The notes below the pieces were generated by a model that was given only the letters and a program-made list of their open reading frames with translations, did not search any database and had not been told where the DNA came from. Shown here piece after piece: positions 43,754 through 53,512 of a stretch of 64,000 bases of DNA. Position 1 is the first letter of the stretch; the number at the start of each line of letters is the position of its first letter. Made by a program: the position numbers and the translations under genes. Source of the stretch: a virus; IMG/VR virus record IMGVR_UViG_3300025645_000069, positions 1 through 64,000 of that record; one strand, written 5' to 3'.

Positions 43754-44480
43754 TCTTAGTATGATAGCAGTACCTGAACGTACTGAGACTTACATACCAG
43801 TGAGTCACCAAGAGTTAGTAACAAAAGTAAAGAAAGCAGGAATGCTTAAGTATGGTAGAGAGCCTATTTCACAAAAGCTAGAAGTAAATCACAGAGGACA
43901 ACAGATGTTTGGCTCTATGGTATTTCCAAGCAGTGATAAAAACTCTGATATATCCATAGGATTTCGTAATTCGTATGATAAAACATTACCAATAGGCTTA
44001 TGTGCAGGCTCACAAATTTACGTGTGTTCTAACTTAATGTTTGTAGGTGATATTGTAAAATTACGTAAGCACACTCAGAATATTGAGAGTGATATGGATG
44101 CATTGATTGCAGAATTGTTTACACAAACTGATAAACTGCACAACAAAGCTCAAGAAGATGCTAGTTATATGCATGACATACCTCTTGACAACAAACAAGT
44201 AGGTGATTACTTTGGTCAATTGTTTGTAAACGAGAACATTTTAAATGGTTCGCAACTTAAAACAGCTACTAAAGAGTGGTTTGAGTCTGAAGTGTTTAAA
44301 GCTAGAAACCTATGGTCTGCTTACAATGCGTGTACTGAAGCTCTTAAAACTTCACACCCATCAAATGCTTTGGAAAACTACACTAAATTACATACATTTA
44401 CAGAAGAATATATTCTAAATGACTATAAGAAGCATTTTAACAAGCAAATGGCTGAAATGGAAGGATATATTGAAATATAA
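43728..44480 (+). CDS. DUF932-family protein
   Basis: A 250-residue protein. The segment ISIGFRNSYDKTLPIGLCAG followed by VCSNLMF matches the core of DUF932, a family common on phages and plasmids. Its function is not established; its usual neighbours are replication and recombination genes, as here. The C-terminal half is helical (WFESEVFKARNLWSAY). Confidence 0.8.
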   Translation: MAKLVNFDDLSMIAVPERTETYIPVSHQELVTKVKKAGMLKYGREPISQKLEVNHRGQQMFGSMVFPSSDKNSDISIGFRNSYDKTLPIGLCAGSQIYVCSNLMFVGDIVKLRKHTQNIESDMDALIAELFTQTDKLHNKAQEDASYMHDIPLDNKQVGDYFGQLFVNENILNGSQLKTATKEWFESEVFKARNLWSAYNACTEALKTSHPSNALENYTKLHTFTEEYILNDYKKHFNKQMAEMEGYIEI

Positions 44481-44486
44481 TGTAAT

Positions 44487-44714
44487 ATGAAAAACAGTCC
44501 CTACAAAGGAAAAGATTTAAATTTTAATGAAATTTGGCATTTAATACAAATGTTAAAATTCTATTATGAGGACATTATGTTGCTGACTCCCAAGAGTATA
44601 GCAGACATTATAAAGGTAGAATTTGATTGTACAATACAAGAAAATGACGTATCTTTAAACCTCCTTCTAGCACATCGTAGAGACAGTCACGGTAATTTAA
44701 AATGTTATGAGTAA
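44487..44714 (+). CDS. Hypothetical 75-aa protein
   Basis: A 75-residue protein starting MKNSPYKGKDLNFNEIWHL, helical, seven bases after the DUF932 gene. The middle resembles a small helix-turn-helix (LTPKSIADIIKVEF), which would fit a regulator, but this is weak. It overlaps the following 50-residue frame by 8 bases. Confidence 0.5.
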   Translation: MKNSPYKGKDLNFNEIWHLIQMLKFYYEDIMLLTPKSIADIIKVEFDCTIQENDVSLNLLLAHRRDSHGNLKCYE

Positions 44715-44859
44715 TTGTATACAATGTGAAGATGGATTAAAATGTTTACCAGATGAAAGTTTGGTGATCTTAACTGAAGAGGAACTCGATAAATATTTAA
44801 ATTGCGATGAAAGTATCTTTGAACTTAACCAAGTTGAAAGGCAATCATCTCACACCTAG
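44707..44859 (+). CDS. Small acidic Cys protein, 50 aa
   Basis: A 50-residue frame: MSNCIQCEDGLKCLPDES, then an acidic helix and a short polar end. The CxxC plus later cysteines suggest a metal site. The ATG overlaps the previous stop, and the last 53 bases overlap the next gene. Fair candidate for a real small gene. Confidence 0.45.
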   Translation: MSNCIQCEDGLKCLPDESLVILTEEELDKYLNCDESIFELNQVERQSSHT

Positions 44860-45346
44860 CGAATTTGTTTATATGCTTCTTAAAAGTGAAGGAGACAAAC
44901 AAGTTCAAAAGTACTTAGAAATTTTACCCGTTGACAGAGAAAAACTACAGACACGAGGCTTTGTGAAAATAATGCCCGATGAGTCACTTACACTCCGTCA
45001 AAAAGCGTTGGATTTGTTTAAAGTACGAGGTTGCGAAGATTGTTGGAATCAATTTGCAATTGCCTATCCTAGAAAAGATAGAGGTAGGCCTCTCCACAAT
45101 GACATGAAGCGTAATAAGCTTAAATACATAGCATTGATAGAGAGAAAACCAGACTTGCATGAGACTATAATCAAAGCTATTGCAGCAGAACATGAAGATA
45201 GGAAGCAAGCAAGTTACACTAATGATTTTCGTCCGCCGTGGAAGATGATGTCATCATATTTAAACCAAGAAGCTTGGACTATGTATGAAGGCATTGAACC
45301 TGAAGCACCTAAAGACGAACAAAACTATGGAGGAGATTTAATATGA
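44807..45346 (+). CDS. Replication accessory protein, possible helicase loader, 179 aa
   Basis: A 179-residue protein overlapping the DnaB-type helicase start by 4 bases. Its C-terminal part, FRPPWKMMSSYLNQEAWTMY, resembles the end of DnaT/replisome-organiser proteins that load DnaB. The N-terminal half has a helix-turn-helix-like stretch (LTPSEFVYMLLKSEGD). The loader role is inferred from this and from the helicase next to it. Confidence 0.5.
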   Translation: MKVSLNLTKLKGNHLTPSEFVYMLLKSEGDKQVQKYLEILPVDREKLQTRGFVKIMPDESLTLRQKALDLFKVRGCEDCWNQFAIAYPRKDRGRPLHNDMKRNKLKYIALIERKPDLHETIIKAIAAEHEDRKQASYTNDFRPPWKMMSSYLNQEAWTMYEGIEPEAPKDEQNYGGDLI

Positions 45347-46344
45347 GTGAAGAACAAAAGCCATTACCGTGGCGTCACATATCAGAAGCATCTAGTGCAG
45401 CATTACGCTACATAGATGGTAGACGTAAAGGTGAAATTAAATCTCTTGCTACACCTTGGAAAAAGTTTAACAACATTTCTATGGGCGGTATCGAATGGCA
45501 GACTATCACAACTATTGCTGGTATGTCTGGTAGCGGTAAAACCGCAGTGCTAGGTCAACTTGAGACAGGATTGAAAGATCTTAACGAAAAGGATGACTTT
45601 GCAATACTCTCATTTAACTTTGAGATGCTTTCTTCTCGGCTAATTGGCCGTAAACTTAGTAATAAGATGAAACTTACTACACAGCAACTATATAGTGCGT
45701 CAGAAAACTTTAAGTTAAATGACAATTACTATATGAACGCAGTACAAGAAGCACGCAAGTTAAATAAGTATGATATAAACTACGTAGATATACCAGGTAG
45801 TGTTAAAGCTCTAGAAGCAACTATATTAAAGTTTTCTAAAGAGAAAGACAAACCTGTTATAATTATGTTAGATCATACTCTTCTTGTAAAGAAGGTTGGA
45901 GGTGCACAAGATAGAGATCTTCTCTATGATTTGATGGCTATGTTTAATGGATTAAAGAAAGTTATTAGAGTATCATTTATTCTAATATCTCAAATGAACC
46001 GTAACATAGAGAATTCAGAGCGTATCCAAAACCCTGATTTACATTACCCTAAGAAGCAAGACATCTTTGGTGCAGATGCATGTTATATGTATTCTGACAT
46101 TGTAGTGGTAACACACCGCCCAGAGATGCTTGGTATTAGGGCATATGGCCCAAAGAGATGGCCTACAACTAATGCTATATTTTGGCATTACTTGAAGGTC
46201 AGGGAGGGCGAGCCTTGCATTGCACTTATGGAGAATGATTTGGCGCATAATCAAATATTAGATGCTAAACCACCAAACTATTCAGGCAATGAAAGTCAAA
46301 AAGTACGAGAAGAGAGTGTCAGCAATACTACTCAACAAGGCTAA
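45343..46344 (+). CDS. DnaB-type replicative helicase
   Basis: A 333-residue RecA-fold helicase of superfamily 4. Walker A is GMSGSGKTAV (about 65-74), Walker B is VIIMLDHTLLV (about 170), and SFILISQMNRNIE (about 206-218) supplies the sensor Gln. It lacks the N-terminal primase-binding domain of bacterial DnaB (about 450 residues), as many phage versions do. It unwinds DNA ahead of the family A polymerase. Confidence 0.9.
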   Translation: MSEEQKPLPWRHISEASSAALRYIDGRRKGEIKSLATPWKKFNNISMGGIEWQTITTIAGMSGSGKTAVLGQLETGLKDLNEKDDFAILSFNFEMLSSRLIGRKLSNKMKLTTQQLYSASENFKLNDNYYMNAVQEARKLNKYDINYVDIPGSVKALEATILKFSKEKDKPVIIMLDHTLLVKKVGGAQDRDLLYDLMAMFNGLKKVIRVSFILISQMNRNIENSERIQNPDLHYPKKQDIFGADACYMYSDIVVVTHRPEMLGIRAYGPKRWPTTNAIFWHYLKVREGEPCIALMENDLAHNQILDAKPPNYSGNESQKVREESVSNTTQQG

Positions 46345-46585
46345 AGCTAGAGACTGCGATTACGTTCTATATGGTTTTATCTTATTGGCTTACAATATTG
46401 ATATAACAACTCTAAGCACTAGAGATTTTCTAAAAGGTTTACACAGCAAACAATACCCGTCTTTCGAGGGGGTAGGACGTTGTCGACGTAAATTACAAGA
46501 AAAACATCCTGAGCTTAGAGGTACCAAATGGAATGCAAGACACGCAGAACAAGAAAAAGTAAAAACCGAAATAAATTTATTTTAA
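46289..46585 (+). CDS. Conserved phage protein with RRKLQE motif, 98 aa
   Basis: Likely start ATG 46289 (another ATG at 46262 adds nine residues). The C-terminal part YPSFEGVGRCRRKLQEKHPELRG is of a type seen in many phages near replication genes; function unknown. It overlaps the helicase gene and abuts the ATPase gene. Confidence 0.6.
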   Translation: MKVKKYEKRVSAILLNKAKARDCDYVLYGFILLAYNIDITTLSTRDFLKGLHSKQYPSFEGVGRCRRKLQEKHPELRGTKWNARHAEQEKVKTEINLF

Positions 46586-47266
46586 ATGGCACAAGAACTA
46601 TTAATAGTTGGCGCAAGTGGTACAGGGAAATCCACTTCAATTGAAAACCTAAACCCTGAGTCCACATTCATTGTTAACGTAGCTCGTAAGGCGTTACCAT
46701 TCAAAGGATGGAAGACTAAATACCCTACATTCAACAAAGATAATCCTGACGGTAGATTTCACTCTAGTGATGTCCCACACGAGATTCTCAAATGTTTGAA
46801 TTACATTAATGACAAACGTCCTGAAATAAAGACAATTGTTATTGATGACTATCAATACACTATGGCTAACGAGTATATGCGTAGAGCTAACGAAACTGGT
46901 TTCAAAAAGTTTACTGAGATTGCTCAGAACGCTTGGTCGATAATCAATGCAGTTAAATCTATGCGTGACGATTTGCTTGTAGTATTTATGATGCACTCAG
47001 AAGTTACATTCGATTCCCACGGTAACAAAGTTACTAAGGCAAAGACTATCGGTAAAATGATGGACAATGTAGTTACTCTAGAGGGTATGTTTACTATTGT
47101 ATTGTATACAGACGTTACTAAGAGCGAGACAGGTATGGACTATTCATTCATAACACAGAATGATGGTGCTAACACAGGTAAAGCTCCTAAAGACATGTTT
47201 GGGTCTGTTAAAATTCCAAACGATTTAAACTTGGTAGCAGAGGCTATCGAAGAGTATAACAATTAA
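46586..47266 (+). CDS. Phage AAA_24-type ATPase, Sak4-like
   Basis: A 226-residue ATPase. Walker A is GASGTGKSTSI (about 9-18) and Walker B is IKTIVIDDYQY (about 85-92), followed by VVFMMHSEV as a sensor region. This fits the phage nucleotide-binding family AAA_24 (PF13479), which includes Sak4-type single-strand annealing proteins. An SSB-like gene follows it directly, the usual pairing for Sak4. It probably supports recombination-dependent replication. Confidence 0.8.
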   Translation: MAQELLIVGASGTGKSTSIENLNPESTFIVNVARKALPFKGWKTKYPTFNKDNPDGRFHSSDVPHEILKCLNYINDKRPEIKTIVIDDYQYTMANEYMRRANETGFKKFTEIAQNAWSIINAVKSMRDDLLVVFMMHSEVTFDSHGNKVTKAKTIGKMMDNVVTLEGMFTIVLYTDVTKSETGMDYSFITQNDGANTGKAPKDMFGSVKIPNDLNLVAEAIEEYNN

Positions 47267-47289
47267 TTAATTTCTAAAAGAGAGAAAAA

Positions 47290-47844
47290 ATGTACGGAAG
47301 TAACGTAGAAAGTAACAGTACTGGTGGAGTAATGCCAGCAGTAGGTATTCAAGAGAATTGTGAATTAGTAAATGTAACGCTTAACATGGATCAAGGCGGA
47401 AGACTTGACTTTGAGTTTAAGCAATCTAATGGTGCATCAGTGAAGCATGCAGAATTTCCTGCTAACCCAGATTATGGTGATGTAGAAAAGCAAGCAACTG
47501 ATGTATCTCGTCGTGTAAAGCATATTGCTACTAAGTTTATGCCTGAAGCAGATTTTGTTATAGACAATGTAACAACATTTGCAGAGTATGGTAATAAAGT
47601 TATTGCTTTGTTTGGTAAGAAGTATGCAGGTAGAAAGTTTAGAATGCTATTTATCTACAAAGGTAAGTATGTATCTCTTCCTAAATACCCTAACTTTATC
47701 GAGCCTATGGAGATAGCTGCAACTAGCACTAACATCTATATCTCAGAGTGGAACAAGAAGAAACTTGTTAAGCCTGAGCCAGATGCTCCAGTAGGAAACC
47801 CTACAACAGTATTAGCAACAGGAGGATCTGATATGCCGTTCTAA
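47290..47844 (+). CDS. Single-stranded DNA-binding-like protein
   Basis: A 184-residue protein. The middle is beta-rich (LVNVTLNMDQGGRLDFEFK) and the end GGSDMPF mimics the acidic -DxPF tail by which SSB proteins dock partners. It lies between the Sak4-like ATPase and the primase. It is probably the phage SSB; the OB fold itself cannot be verified by eye. Confidence 0.7.
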   Translation: MYGSNVESNSTGGVMPAVGIQENCELVNVTLNMDQGGRLDFEFKQSNGASVKHAEFPANPDYGDVEKQATDVSRRVKHIATKFMPEADFVIDNVTTFAEYGNKVIALFGKKYAGRKFRMLFIYKGKYVSLPKYPNFIEPMEIAATSTNIYISEWNKKKLVKPEPDAPVGNPTTVLATGGSDMPF

Positions 47845-48917
47845 TGTACGGTAGCCGAGTAGTAGAACTTAGTGATGAAGAGATTCTAGGGAGAATTAAC
47901 TCTCTAGACATCTTTTCGTACTACATAGGCAAAGATTTTAAGTATGGGAGAGCTATGTGCTCTCCTTTACGTAAAGACAGATCTCCGTCTTTTACAGTTT
48001 TCAAACATAGTAGCGGTAAGTATTTCTTTAAAGATTTCAGTACGGGTGAGTCAGGCGATTGTTTCACTTTTCTCACTAAACTGTTTGGCTTAAAAAGATT
48101 TGATACTTACAGGTTGATAGACAATGACTTTCAGCTTGGTATTTCTACTAAATCTTTTACAACACCTACTAAACAATATGTAGGTGAGCACATAAAAGAG
48201 TATGAAAACTTAAAACCATCTACTACTACAATACAAATTAAATCACGTCCCTGGAATACCCAAGAGGATAAAACTTTTTGGTCTAAATATGGAATATGTT
48301 GTAAGATACTTAGTAAATATAATGTACGAGCTGCCGCTAATGTGTGGGTTAATGATAACCTTATTGTTAGCAGTAATCGTTATAATCCTATTTATGCTTA
48401 TCATTTCCCTAATGGAAAAATGAAAATATATCAACCATATAGTAAATTTAAATGGTTAAGTAATACTAGCGTGTCTGATCTACAAGGGTTGAGCCAACTT
48501 CCACTTCGGGGGGACACGTTAGTTATTACTAAATCATTAAAAGATGTTATGTGTTTGGATGTATTTGGAATACCCTCTGTGGCACCTTCGTCAGAAAGTT
48601 GTGTCATTCCTGCAGATGTTGTTAAGGACTTAACTGACAGATTTGCAAGAATATACATATTATATGACTTTGATCGCACTGGAATATCTTTTGCTAATAG
48701 ACATAGGAAACTGTATGGATTTATACCGTTATTTTTCACTAATGGAAAATTTAATACCTTTGACTACAAATCAAAAGATTTTTCGGACTTTATAGCTCTT
48801 AATGGAGTTAGGGGTGCGGCCGAACTAATAGAATATGTATGCCAAGAGGAATATTTATACCAGGGAACGTCCCATCAAGCAAGAATGGGAGAAGATGGAC
48901 AGGGAGATACTTTATAG
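47844..48917 (+). CDS. DnaG-like primase with TOPRIM domain
   Basis: A 357-residue protein. The N-terminal part CSPLRKDRSPSFTVFKHSSG and FKDFSTGESGDCFTFL follows the DnaG zinc-domain layout but has too few cysteines for a full zinc site. The TOPRIM part has LVITKSLKDVMCL (about 228) and YILYDFDRTG (about 270). The usual catalytic Glu of TOPRIM motif 1 appears as Lys or Ser in the TKSLKD variant, which I recall from other Bacteroidota phage primases. It makes primers for lagging-strand synthesis. It overlaps the SSB gene stop by one base. Confidence 0.8.
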   Translation: MYGSRVVELSDEEILGRINSLDIFSYYIGKDFKYGRAMCSPLRKDRSPSFTVFKHSSGKYFFKDFSTGESGDCFTFLTKLFGLKRFDTYRLIDNDFQLGISTKSFTTPTKQYVGEHIKEYENLKPSTTTIQIKSRPWNTQEDKTFWSKYGICCKILSKYNVRAAANVWVNDNLIVSSNRYNPIYAYHFPNGKMKIYQPYSKFKWLSNTSVSDLQGLSQLPLRGDTLVITKSLKDVMCLDVFGIPSVAPSSESCVIPADVVKDLTDRFARIYILYDFDRTGISFANRHRKLYGFIPLFFTNGKFNTFDYKSKDFSDFIALNGVRGAAELIEYVCQEEYLYQGTSHQARMGEDGQGDTL

Positions 48918-49225
48918 TATCAAAGCAAACTGCTAGATATTATAAAACGAGTAAGAAATTTTGGGTTGAGAATAAAAAAGACTTTCTAAAATTATTAAAA
49001 GGTAAAGACTCACAAAACAAAAAACCTTATAGAATATCATTTAAATTTATACGTAAAAGTAGGCACAAGTTTGATTACATCAATCCTGCGCAGACTATAC
49101 AAGATGAAATGGTAAAATATGGGTGGATTAGTGACGACAACGCGGATGAGATGATTCCAGTATTTTTAGAATACGAGTATGATAAAGACAACCCAGGAGT
49201 TTATATTAATGTATTAAAATCTTAA
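48839..49225 (+). CDS. RusA-like Holliday junction resolvase
   Basis: A 128-residue protein. IPGNVPSSKNGRRW at the start and KFDYINPAQTIQDEMVKYGW with SDDNADEM match the RusA family, whose conserved Asp residues bind Mg2+ and cut four-way junctions. It probably resolves recombination intermediates before packaging. The first 79 bases overlap the primase gene. Confidence 0.85.
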   Translation: MPRGIFIPGNVPSSKNGRRWTGRYFIVSKQTARYYKTSKKFWVENKKDFLKLLKGKDSQNKKPYRISFKFIRKSRHKFDYINPAQTIQDEMVKYGWISDDNADEMIPVFLEYEYDKDNPGVYINVLKS

Positions 49226-49227
49226 TT

Positions 49228-49539
49228 ATGTCTAAAATTAAAATTAAATATACAGAAGAATTTAAGCTTAATTGCTTTAATTATCTTAGATACTTCATGG
49301 ATATTAGACTATTAACAAATGCCATAGAACATGGTAGAGATAATGTTGTAAGATATTATCTTGAGAGTGCTTTAGATGATCCTGAATTGTATGTTAATCA
49401 TATGGCTGATGAAGGCGACAGAGTAGTAGCTAATGCTAAGATTCACGCACACAAGCAGCGACAGGAGCTGTACAATGAATACATGGAATTATTAATTAAA
49501 ACTGAAGACGAAAATGTCAGAACAAAACTATTACGCTAA
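49228..49539 (+). CDS. Hypothetical helical protein, 103 aa
   Basis: A 103-residue helical protein (EFKLNCFNYLRYFMDIRLL, later HKQRQELYNEYMELL). It lies between RusA and a RecB-type nuclease and overlaps the latter by 26 bases. No family recognised. Confidence 0.55.
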   Translation: MSKIKIKYTEEFKLNCFNYLRYFMDIRLLTNAIEHGRDNVVRYYLESALDDPELYVNHMADEGDRVVANAKIHAHKQRQELYNEYMELLIKTEDENVRTKLLR

Positions 49540-50497
49540 AGAATCTATATCAAATAGTGATTTAGGTACTTTAAAAATTTCTCCAAGACAATTTGTTATG
49601 CGTAAGCAAAGAGAAATGCAAACTAAAAGTGCAGCTATGGAGCTTGGTACTCTTATTCATAAGTTTACATTAGAGCCTGATGAATTTATTATAGCCGATG
49701 TAGAGCCTGTAAAAGGTAAAATGGGAGAGTATATTCAGGCTTATTATGAGTTAGAGAAATCTGGTATGGAAGAAGATAAAATTGCTGAAATGGCGTATGC
49801 GCATGCTCAGTACAAACCTTCTCACTCTAAACCAGAAACTATTCTTAAAAGTTTTAAGAAAAAAGAAGAAAATGTTGCTTACTATGAATTTCTTAAAAAA
49901 GCTGATGGTAAAATTGCGTTAGGAGCTAAAGACAAGCAAGTAATTGAAGGATGTCTTACATCTTTACGAGAACATGCAGTTTCTAATAAATTATTATTTT
50001 CAGAAACTGAAGAAAATGTAGAAGGTTTTAACGAGAAAGAAATATATTTTACTCAAGAAGATGTAGAATGTAAATCTAAATTAGACAGAATTATTGTAGA
50101 CCATAACAATAAAACTGTGACAATTGTAGATCTTAAAACTACCAGCTCTCAAGTTTATGGTGAATGCATTCCTGTAAAAGACAAAACAGGTATTAGCTTA
50201 ATGAGAGATTGGCATGTTACAGGATTTATGTATTCTTGTTTACAATATTCTTATTACAGACAGCTTGCATTTTATACTAATGCAGTTATAGCAGAATACC
50301 CAGACTACACAGTAGAATCTTTTATTATTGCAGTTGACACTAAAGGTACTTACGATGTTGCAGTATACAAACTACCTTCTGAATGGTTAGAAGAAGGTGC
50401 AAACGAAATCAAATGTTTGTTGAGTGAGTATAAGCATTACAAAGAAGGAAACAACTTTAGTATAAAGCAAGGCTATGAAGCTGTAGTAAGTTATTAA
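49514..50497 (+). CDS. PD-(D/E)XK exonuclease, RecE/DUF3799-like
   Basis: A 327-residue nuclease. The N-terminal region (ISNSDLGTLKISPRQF, MELGTLIHKFTLEP) and the catalytic VECKSKLDRIIV with VTIVDLKTTSS (about 188-215) match putative phage exodeoxyribonuclease VIII (PF12684). It resects double-strand ends so that the Sak4-like ATPase and SSB can anneal strands. Confidence 0.85.
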   Translation: MSEQNYYAKESISNSDLGTLKISPRQFVMRKQREMQTKSAAMELGTLIHKFTLEPDEFIIADVEPVKGKMGEYIQAYYELEKSGMEEDKIAEMAYAHAQYKPSHSKPETILKSFKKKEENVAYYEFLKKADGKIALGAKDKQVIEGCLTSLREHAVSNKLLFSETEENVEGFNEKEIYFTQEDVECKSKLDRIIVDHNNKTVTIVDLKTTSSQVYGECIPVKDKTGISLMRDWHVTGFMYSCLQYSYYRQLAFYTNAVIAEYPDYTVESFIIAVDTKGTYDVAVYKLPSEWLEEGANEIKCLLSEYKHYKEGNNFSIKQGYEAVVSY

Positions 50498-50509
50498 AAT
50501 ATTGTTTAG

Positions 50510-51082
50510 ATGGGGAAGATAGATGTTGTGCCGAAACAAATGCTTAACAAAAGCTACACATACATACTTCCAATGCTTAGTACAAAAATAGATATTATAA
50601 AGCAGAATCTTGTTAACGCCTTTATAGGTTCTGACGAGTTTCCTGCTTATAATAATCATATTTTTTTGTTATATAGGTATAGGGGAGATGTAAAGTTTAT
50701 AGAATATGAAGACTATTTAGAAAATACTATTCCTTTTAAAGCAAAATATGACCCAGACAAGTATCATGTCATATTTATATTTGATGTTCCTAAAGAATAT
50801 CAAAAAGATTATGATCTCTTTAAAGAAGGTAGGTATTCTGAATTATCTCATGCGTATAAACTATTAATATTTAAATTTCATAAAATTATTGACGAAAATC
50901 ACAAGGTAGGTAAAGTTCTTTTTAAACATCCTGATTTAAGATTAGATATAGAAGATAGATTAAACATTTCTCTTCCTGACAACTCTGAGTTATCTTCTGT
51001 ACCAGATTTAGAAATAGAAATCTATACAGAAAAGATGAAAATAAAAGATGCTTTAATTCCTCCTGAAAAACCATTTGACTAA
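50510..51082 (+). CDS. Hypothetical 190-aa protein preceding rIIA
   Basis: A 190-residue protein with mixed helix and strand content, including an FLLYRYRGD strand and a long YHVIFIFDVPKEYQKDY region. It abuts the rIIA-like gene with no gap. Proteins of this kind precede rII-type genes in other Bacteroidota phages, from memory. Function unknown. Confidence 0.55.
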   Translation: MGKIDVVPKQMLNKSYTYILPMLSTKIDIIKQNLVNAFIGSDEFPAYNNHIFLLYRYRGDVKFIEYEDYLENTIPFKAKYDPDKYHVIFIFDVPKEYQKDYDLFKEGRYSELSHAYKLLIFKFHKIIDENHKVGKVLFKHPDLRLDIEDRLNISLPDNSELSSVPDLEIEIYTEKMKIKDALIPPEKPFD

Positions 51083-53512
51083 ATGAAACTACAACAACAA
51101 CACCACGTCGATGAAGTAATTGGCGTGCAGAAACAACACAAGTTTAAAATAACGGACGGATCACAGGCTATCATTATGGATAGCCTGATTAATTTATACT
51201 CGGACCCTATTGGTTCGATTGTCCGTGAGATCACTTCAAACTGTATAGATGCAAATCGTGAGCGGAACCTTAAGTTAGAGGGTAAGATTCCAATGGAAGC
51301 AGAGGATAATAAATCTTTCTGGTCTACTAAGCAAACGGTTTGTATCGAATACGTTACGAAGAACACTATCCTAGGCGTGGATGAGTGTATGATATTCCAC
51401 GATAACGGTTGCGGTCTCTCTCAGACACGTGTACAAGATGTATTTACTACATTCGGTGCATCAACTAAGAGAAACAATAACTATGAGATCGGTGGATTCG
51501 GCCTCGGTGCAAAGTCACCGCTGTCATATGCAGATACTTTCTATGTATCTAGTAGATGTAATGGTACTGAAACATATTATATGATTTATCGTAACAACGA
51601 TAATGTTCCGCATATGGATCAGGTGTACCAAGCAGCTACAGATCAACAGAATGGTACTAGTATTATTGTTCCTCTTAAGAATAGGTATGATGCCTCTGAT
51701 TTTAGAGAAGCTATTAATAATCAACTTGCGTACTTTGATAACATTGTATTTAAAAATGTTGAAGAAGGTTTAGGTAACATAAAAAACTACTACAGTAAAT
51801 ATGTTGGTTCTAACGGCGACTCATCTAGAGTACTAGAAGAAACAGAATCGTATGCTATTACTAGTGATGGTTCAGAGCCGTGTCTTCTTGTAGGTAGAGT
51901 TAAATACCCTATTAATTGGGATATGCTTAAAGGTATATCAGAATATGATTATAGAGGTAGTGTAGCTTTTAAGTTTAATATTGGTGTGCTTGATCTTGTA
52001 CCTTCTCGAGAAGAGATACGATACACTCCTAAAACTATTGATCTTATTAAAGCAGCTCTTGACAATGTAAAGAATCAGTTTAAGAAAGACTTATCAGCTA
52101 AGTATTCTGGTATTACAGACTATATTGAATATTTACTTGCTATATCTAATATAGGCTATAGTGGTAATAGATACCGTTCTATTACAAGCACTGATCCATC
52201 AGCTATAAAAGCTAGTATGGCTCAATTATCAGCTTATGATGTAGAGTTTAAACCTAACCCACAACTTTCACCTAGTAATCTAGCAACAGATAATAAAGCA
52301 TTTCATCAATTATTTGATGGTATATCTGTATATCAATGCAAAGTATCTAGTAACTCTTCTGCTATAGGCGGTGAGACTATATACACTAAGGAGTTGTTTA
52401 ACTGGTCTGATTTATTTCAAGCATTGCAAGATGTAGAGCACATGTATTATGTTCAAGCTAATTTTAGTAAACTTAAAAGTTATACTATTATAAATTCTAG
52501 AGAAGAAACATCTTTTGTAGCATTTAAAGCAGATCTACATAAGATAGGTGCTAAACTTGATTCTAAAACTCACACTTTGCTTGATAACCGTTCTGCACTT
52601 TCAAAAAGAGCTACATTTAATACTGTAACTAGAGTTTTAGGGCAGTCTAAATGCATGTTATCGTATGATGATGTAGAAGAAGCAAATCTTGACGAACACT
52701 TTGGTGATGTAGTTGATAACAAGACTCGTCGTAAAGTAAACAAGCAAGTATTTGCTCGTAATGCTGAGTTTAGAGCTGATGGTTATGAAACTAAAATTAA
52801 GTACACTAATCAAGAGTATAAGATTTCAGATTTGCAGGCAATGTTGCACCCTGAAGAAGGAGATCCTAAACTTAAAGCTGTAGTTTATGCTGAAACAAAG
52901 GATCTTGATGAGCTTGAGAAAGTTGTCAAAGTTTTAGGTAGTAGTAGAGCTTTTTATGAAAGCAGCTACAATTATGTATACAAATTTCAGTCAGATTACA
53001 GAGTATTAAAAGTATCTAAAGATGTTGCAAAGCAATTTGCAAACCTTGATGGATTTATAACAGCATATGAGTTTATGAAAGATTCTACACACTTGCAGAG
53101 ATTTGCTACTGCGCAATATATTGGTAAATTTATAGAAAAAATTAGATTTTTACGTTATTTTGAACTTTATGACAAAGATTTAAATAATAAATTTTATAGT
53201 CTAAATAACTTTTATAAAAGCAATACCAACGGATGTTGGCGTTGTGAAGATGATATACAGCCTGTTGTAGAAGAAATCATGAAACTAGATATTCCAGACA
53301 CTGTTAGATACGACATGGAACTAATAGATAAGCTAGAAGAAGTGGTGGAATACTCGCAAGGTTTAGATCTTTTAAACTATGTAGAGTTTAGCTCAAACTC
53401 TAGGAAATCAATTGAAGATTTCTTATCTTTAAAGGGCAAAATGCCTGACAATCAACAAATTAAATTAACATTAACAGCTAAAAATCAAAAAGATGAATTA
53501 CTTAGTAGCTAA
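51083..53512 (+). CDS. rIIA-like protein with GHKL ATPase domain
   Basis: An 809-residue protein. The N-terminal GHKL (HSP90/histidine-kinase-type) ATPase shows REITSNCIDAN (E49, N53, D56), FHDNGCGLS (D107, G109, G111) and GGFGLGAKSPLSY (137-149), the N, G1 and G2 boxes. The remainder is alpha/beta with no known enzyme motif. T4 rIIA guards against superinfecting or lysogenic phages. It is encoded with an rIIB-like partner, overlapping by 20 bases. Confidence 0.85.
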   Translation: MKLQQQHHVDEVIGVQKQHKFKITDGSQAIIMDSLINLYSDPIGSIVREITSNCIDANRERNLKLEGKIPMEAEDNKSFWSTKQTVCIEYVTKNTILGVDECMIFHDNGCGLSQTRVQDVFTTFGASTKRNNNYEIGGFGLGAKSPLSYADTFYVSSRCNGTETYYMIYRNNDNVPHMDQVYQAATDQQNGTSIIVPLKNRYDASDFREAINNQLAYFDNIVFKNVEEGLGNIKNYYSKYVGSNGDSSRVLEETESYAITSDGSEPCLLVGRVKYPINWDMLKGISEYDYRGSVAFKFNIGVLDLVPSREEIRYTPKTIDLIKAALDNVKNQFKKDLSAKYSGITDYIEYLLAISNIGYSGNRYRSITSTDPSAIKASMAQLSAYDVEFKPNPQLSPSNLATDNKAFHQLFDGISVYQCKVSSNSSAIGGETIYTKELFNWSDLFQALQDVEHMYYVQANFSKLKSYTIINSREETSFVAFKADLHKIGAKLDSKTHTLLDNRSALSKRATFNTVTRVLGQSKCMLSYDDVEEANLDEHFGDVVDNKTRRKVNKQVFARNAEFRADGYETKIKYTNQEYKISDLQAMLHPEEGDPKLKAVVYAETKDLDELEKVVKVLGSSRAFYESSYNYVYKFQSDYRVLKVSKDVAKQFANLDGFITAYEFMKDSTHLQRFATAQYIGKFIEKIRFLRYFELYDKDLNNKFYSLNNFYKSNTNGCWRCEDDIQPVVEEIMKLDIPDTVRYDMELIDKLEEVVEYSQGLDLLNYVEFSSNSRKSIEDFLSLKGKMPDNQQIKLTLTAKNQKDELLSS

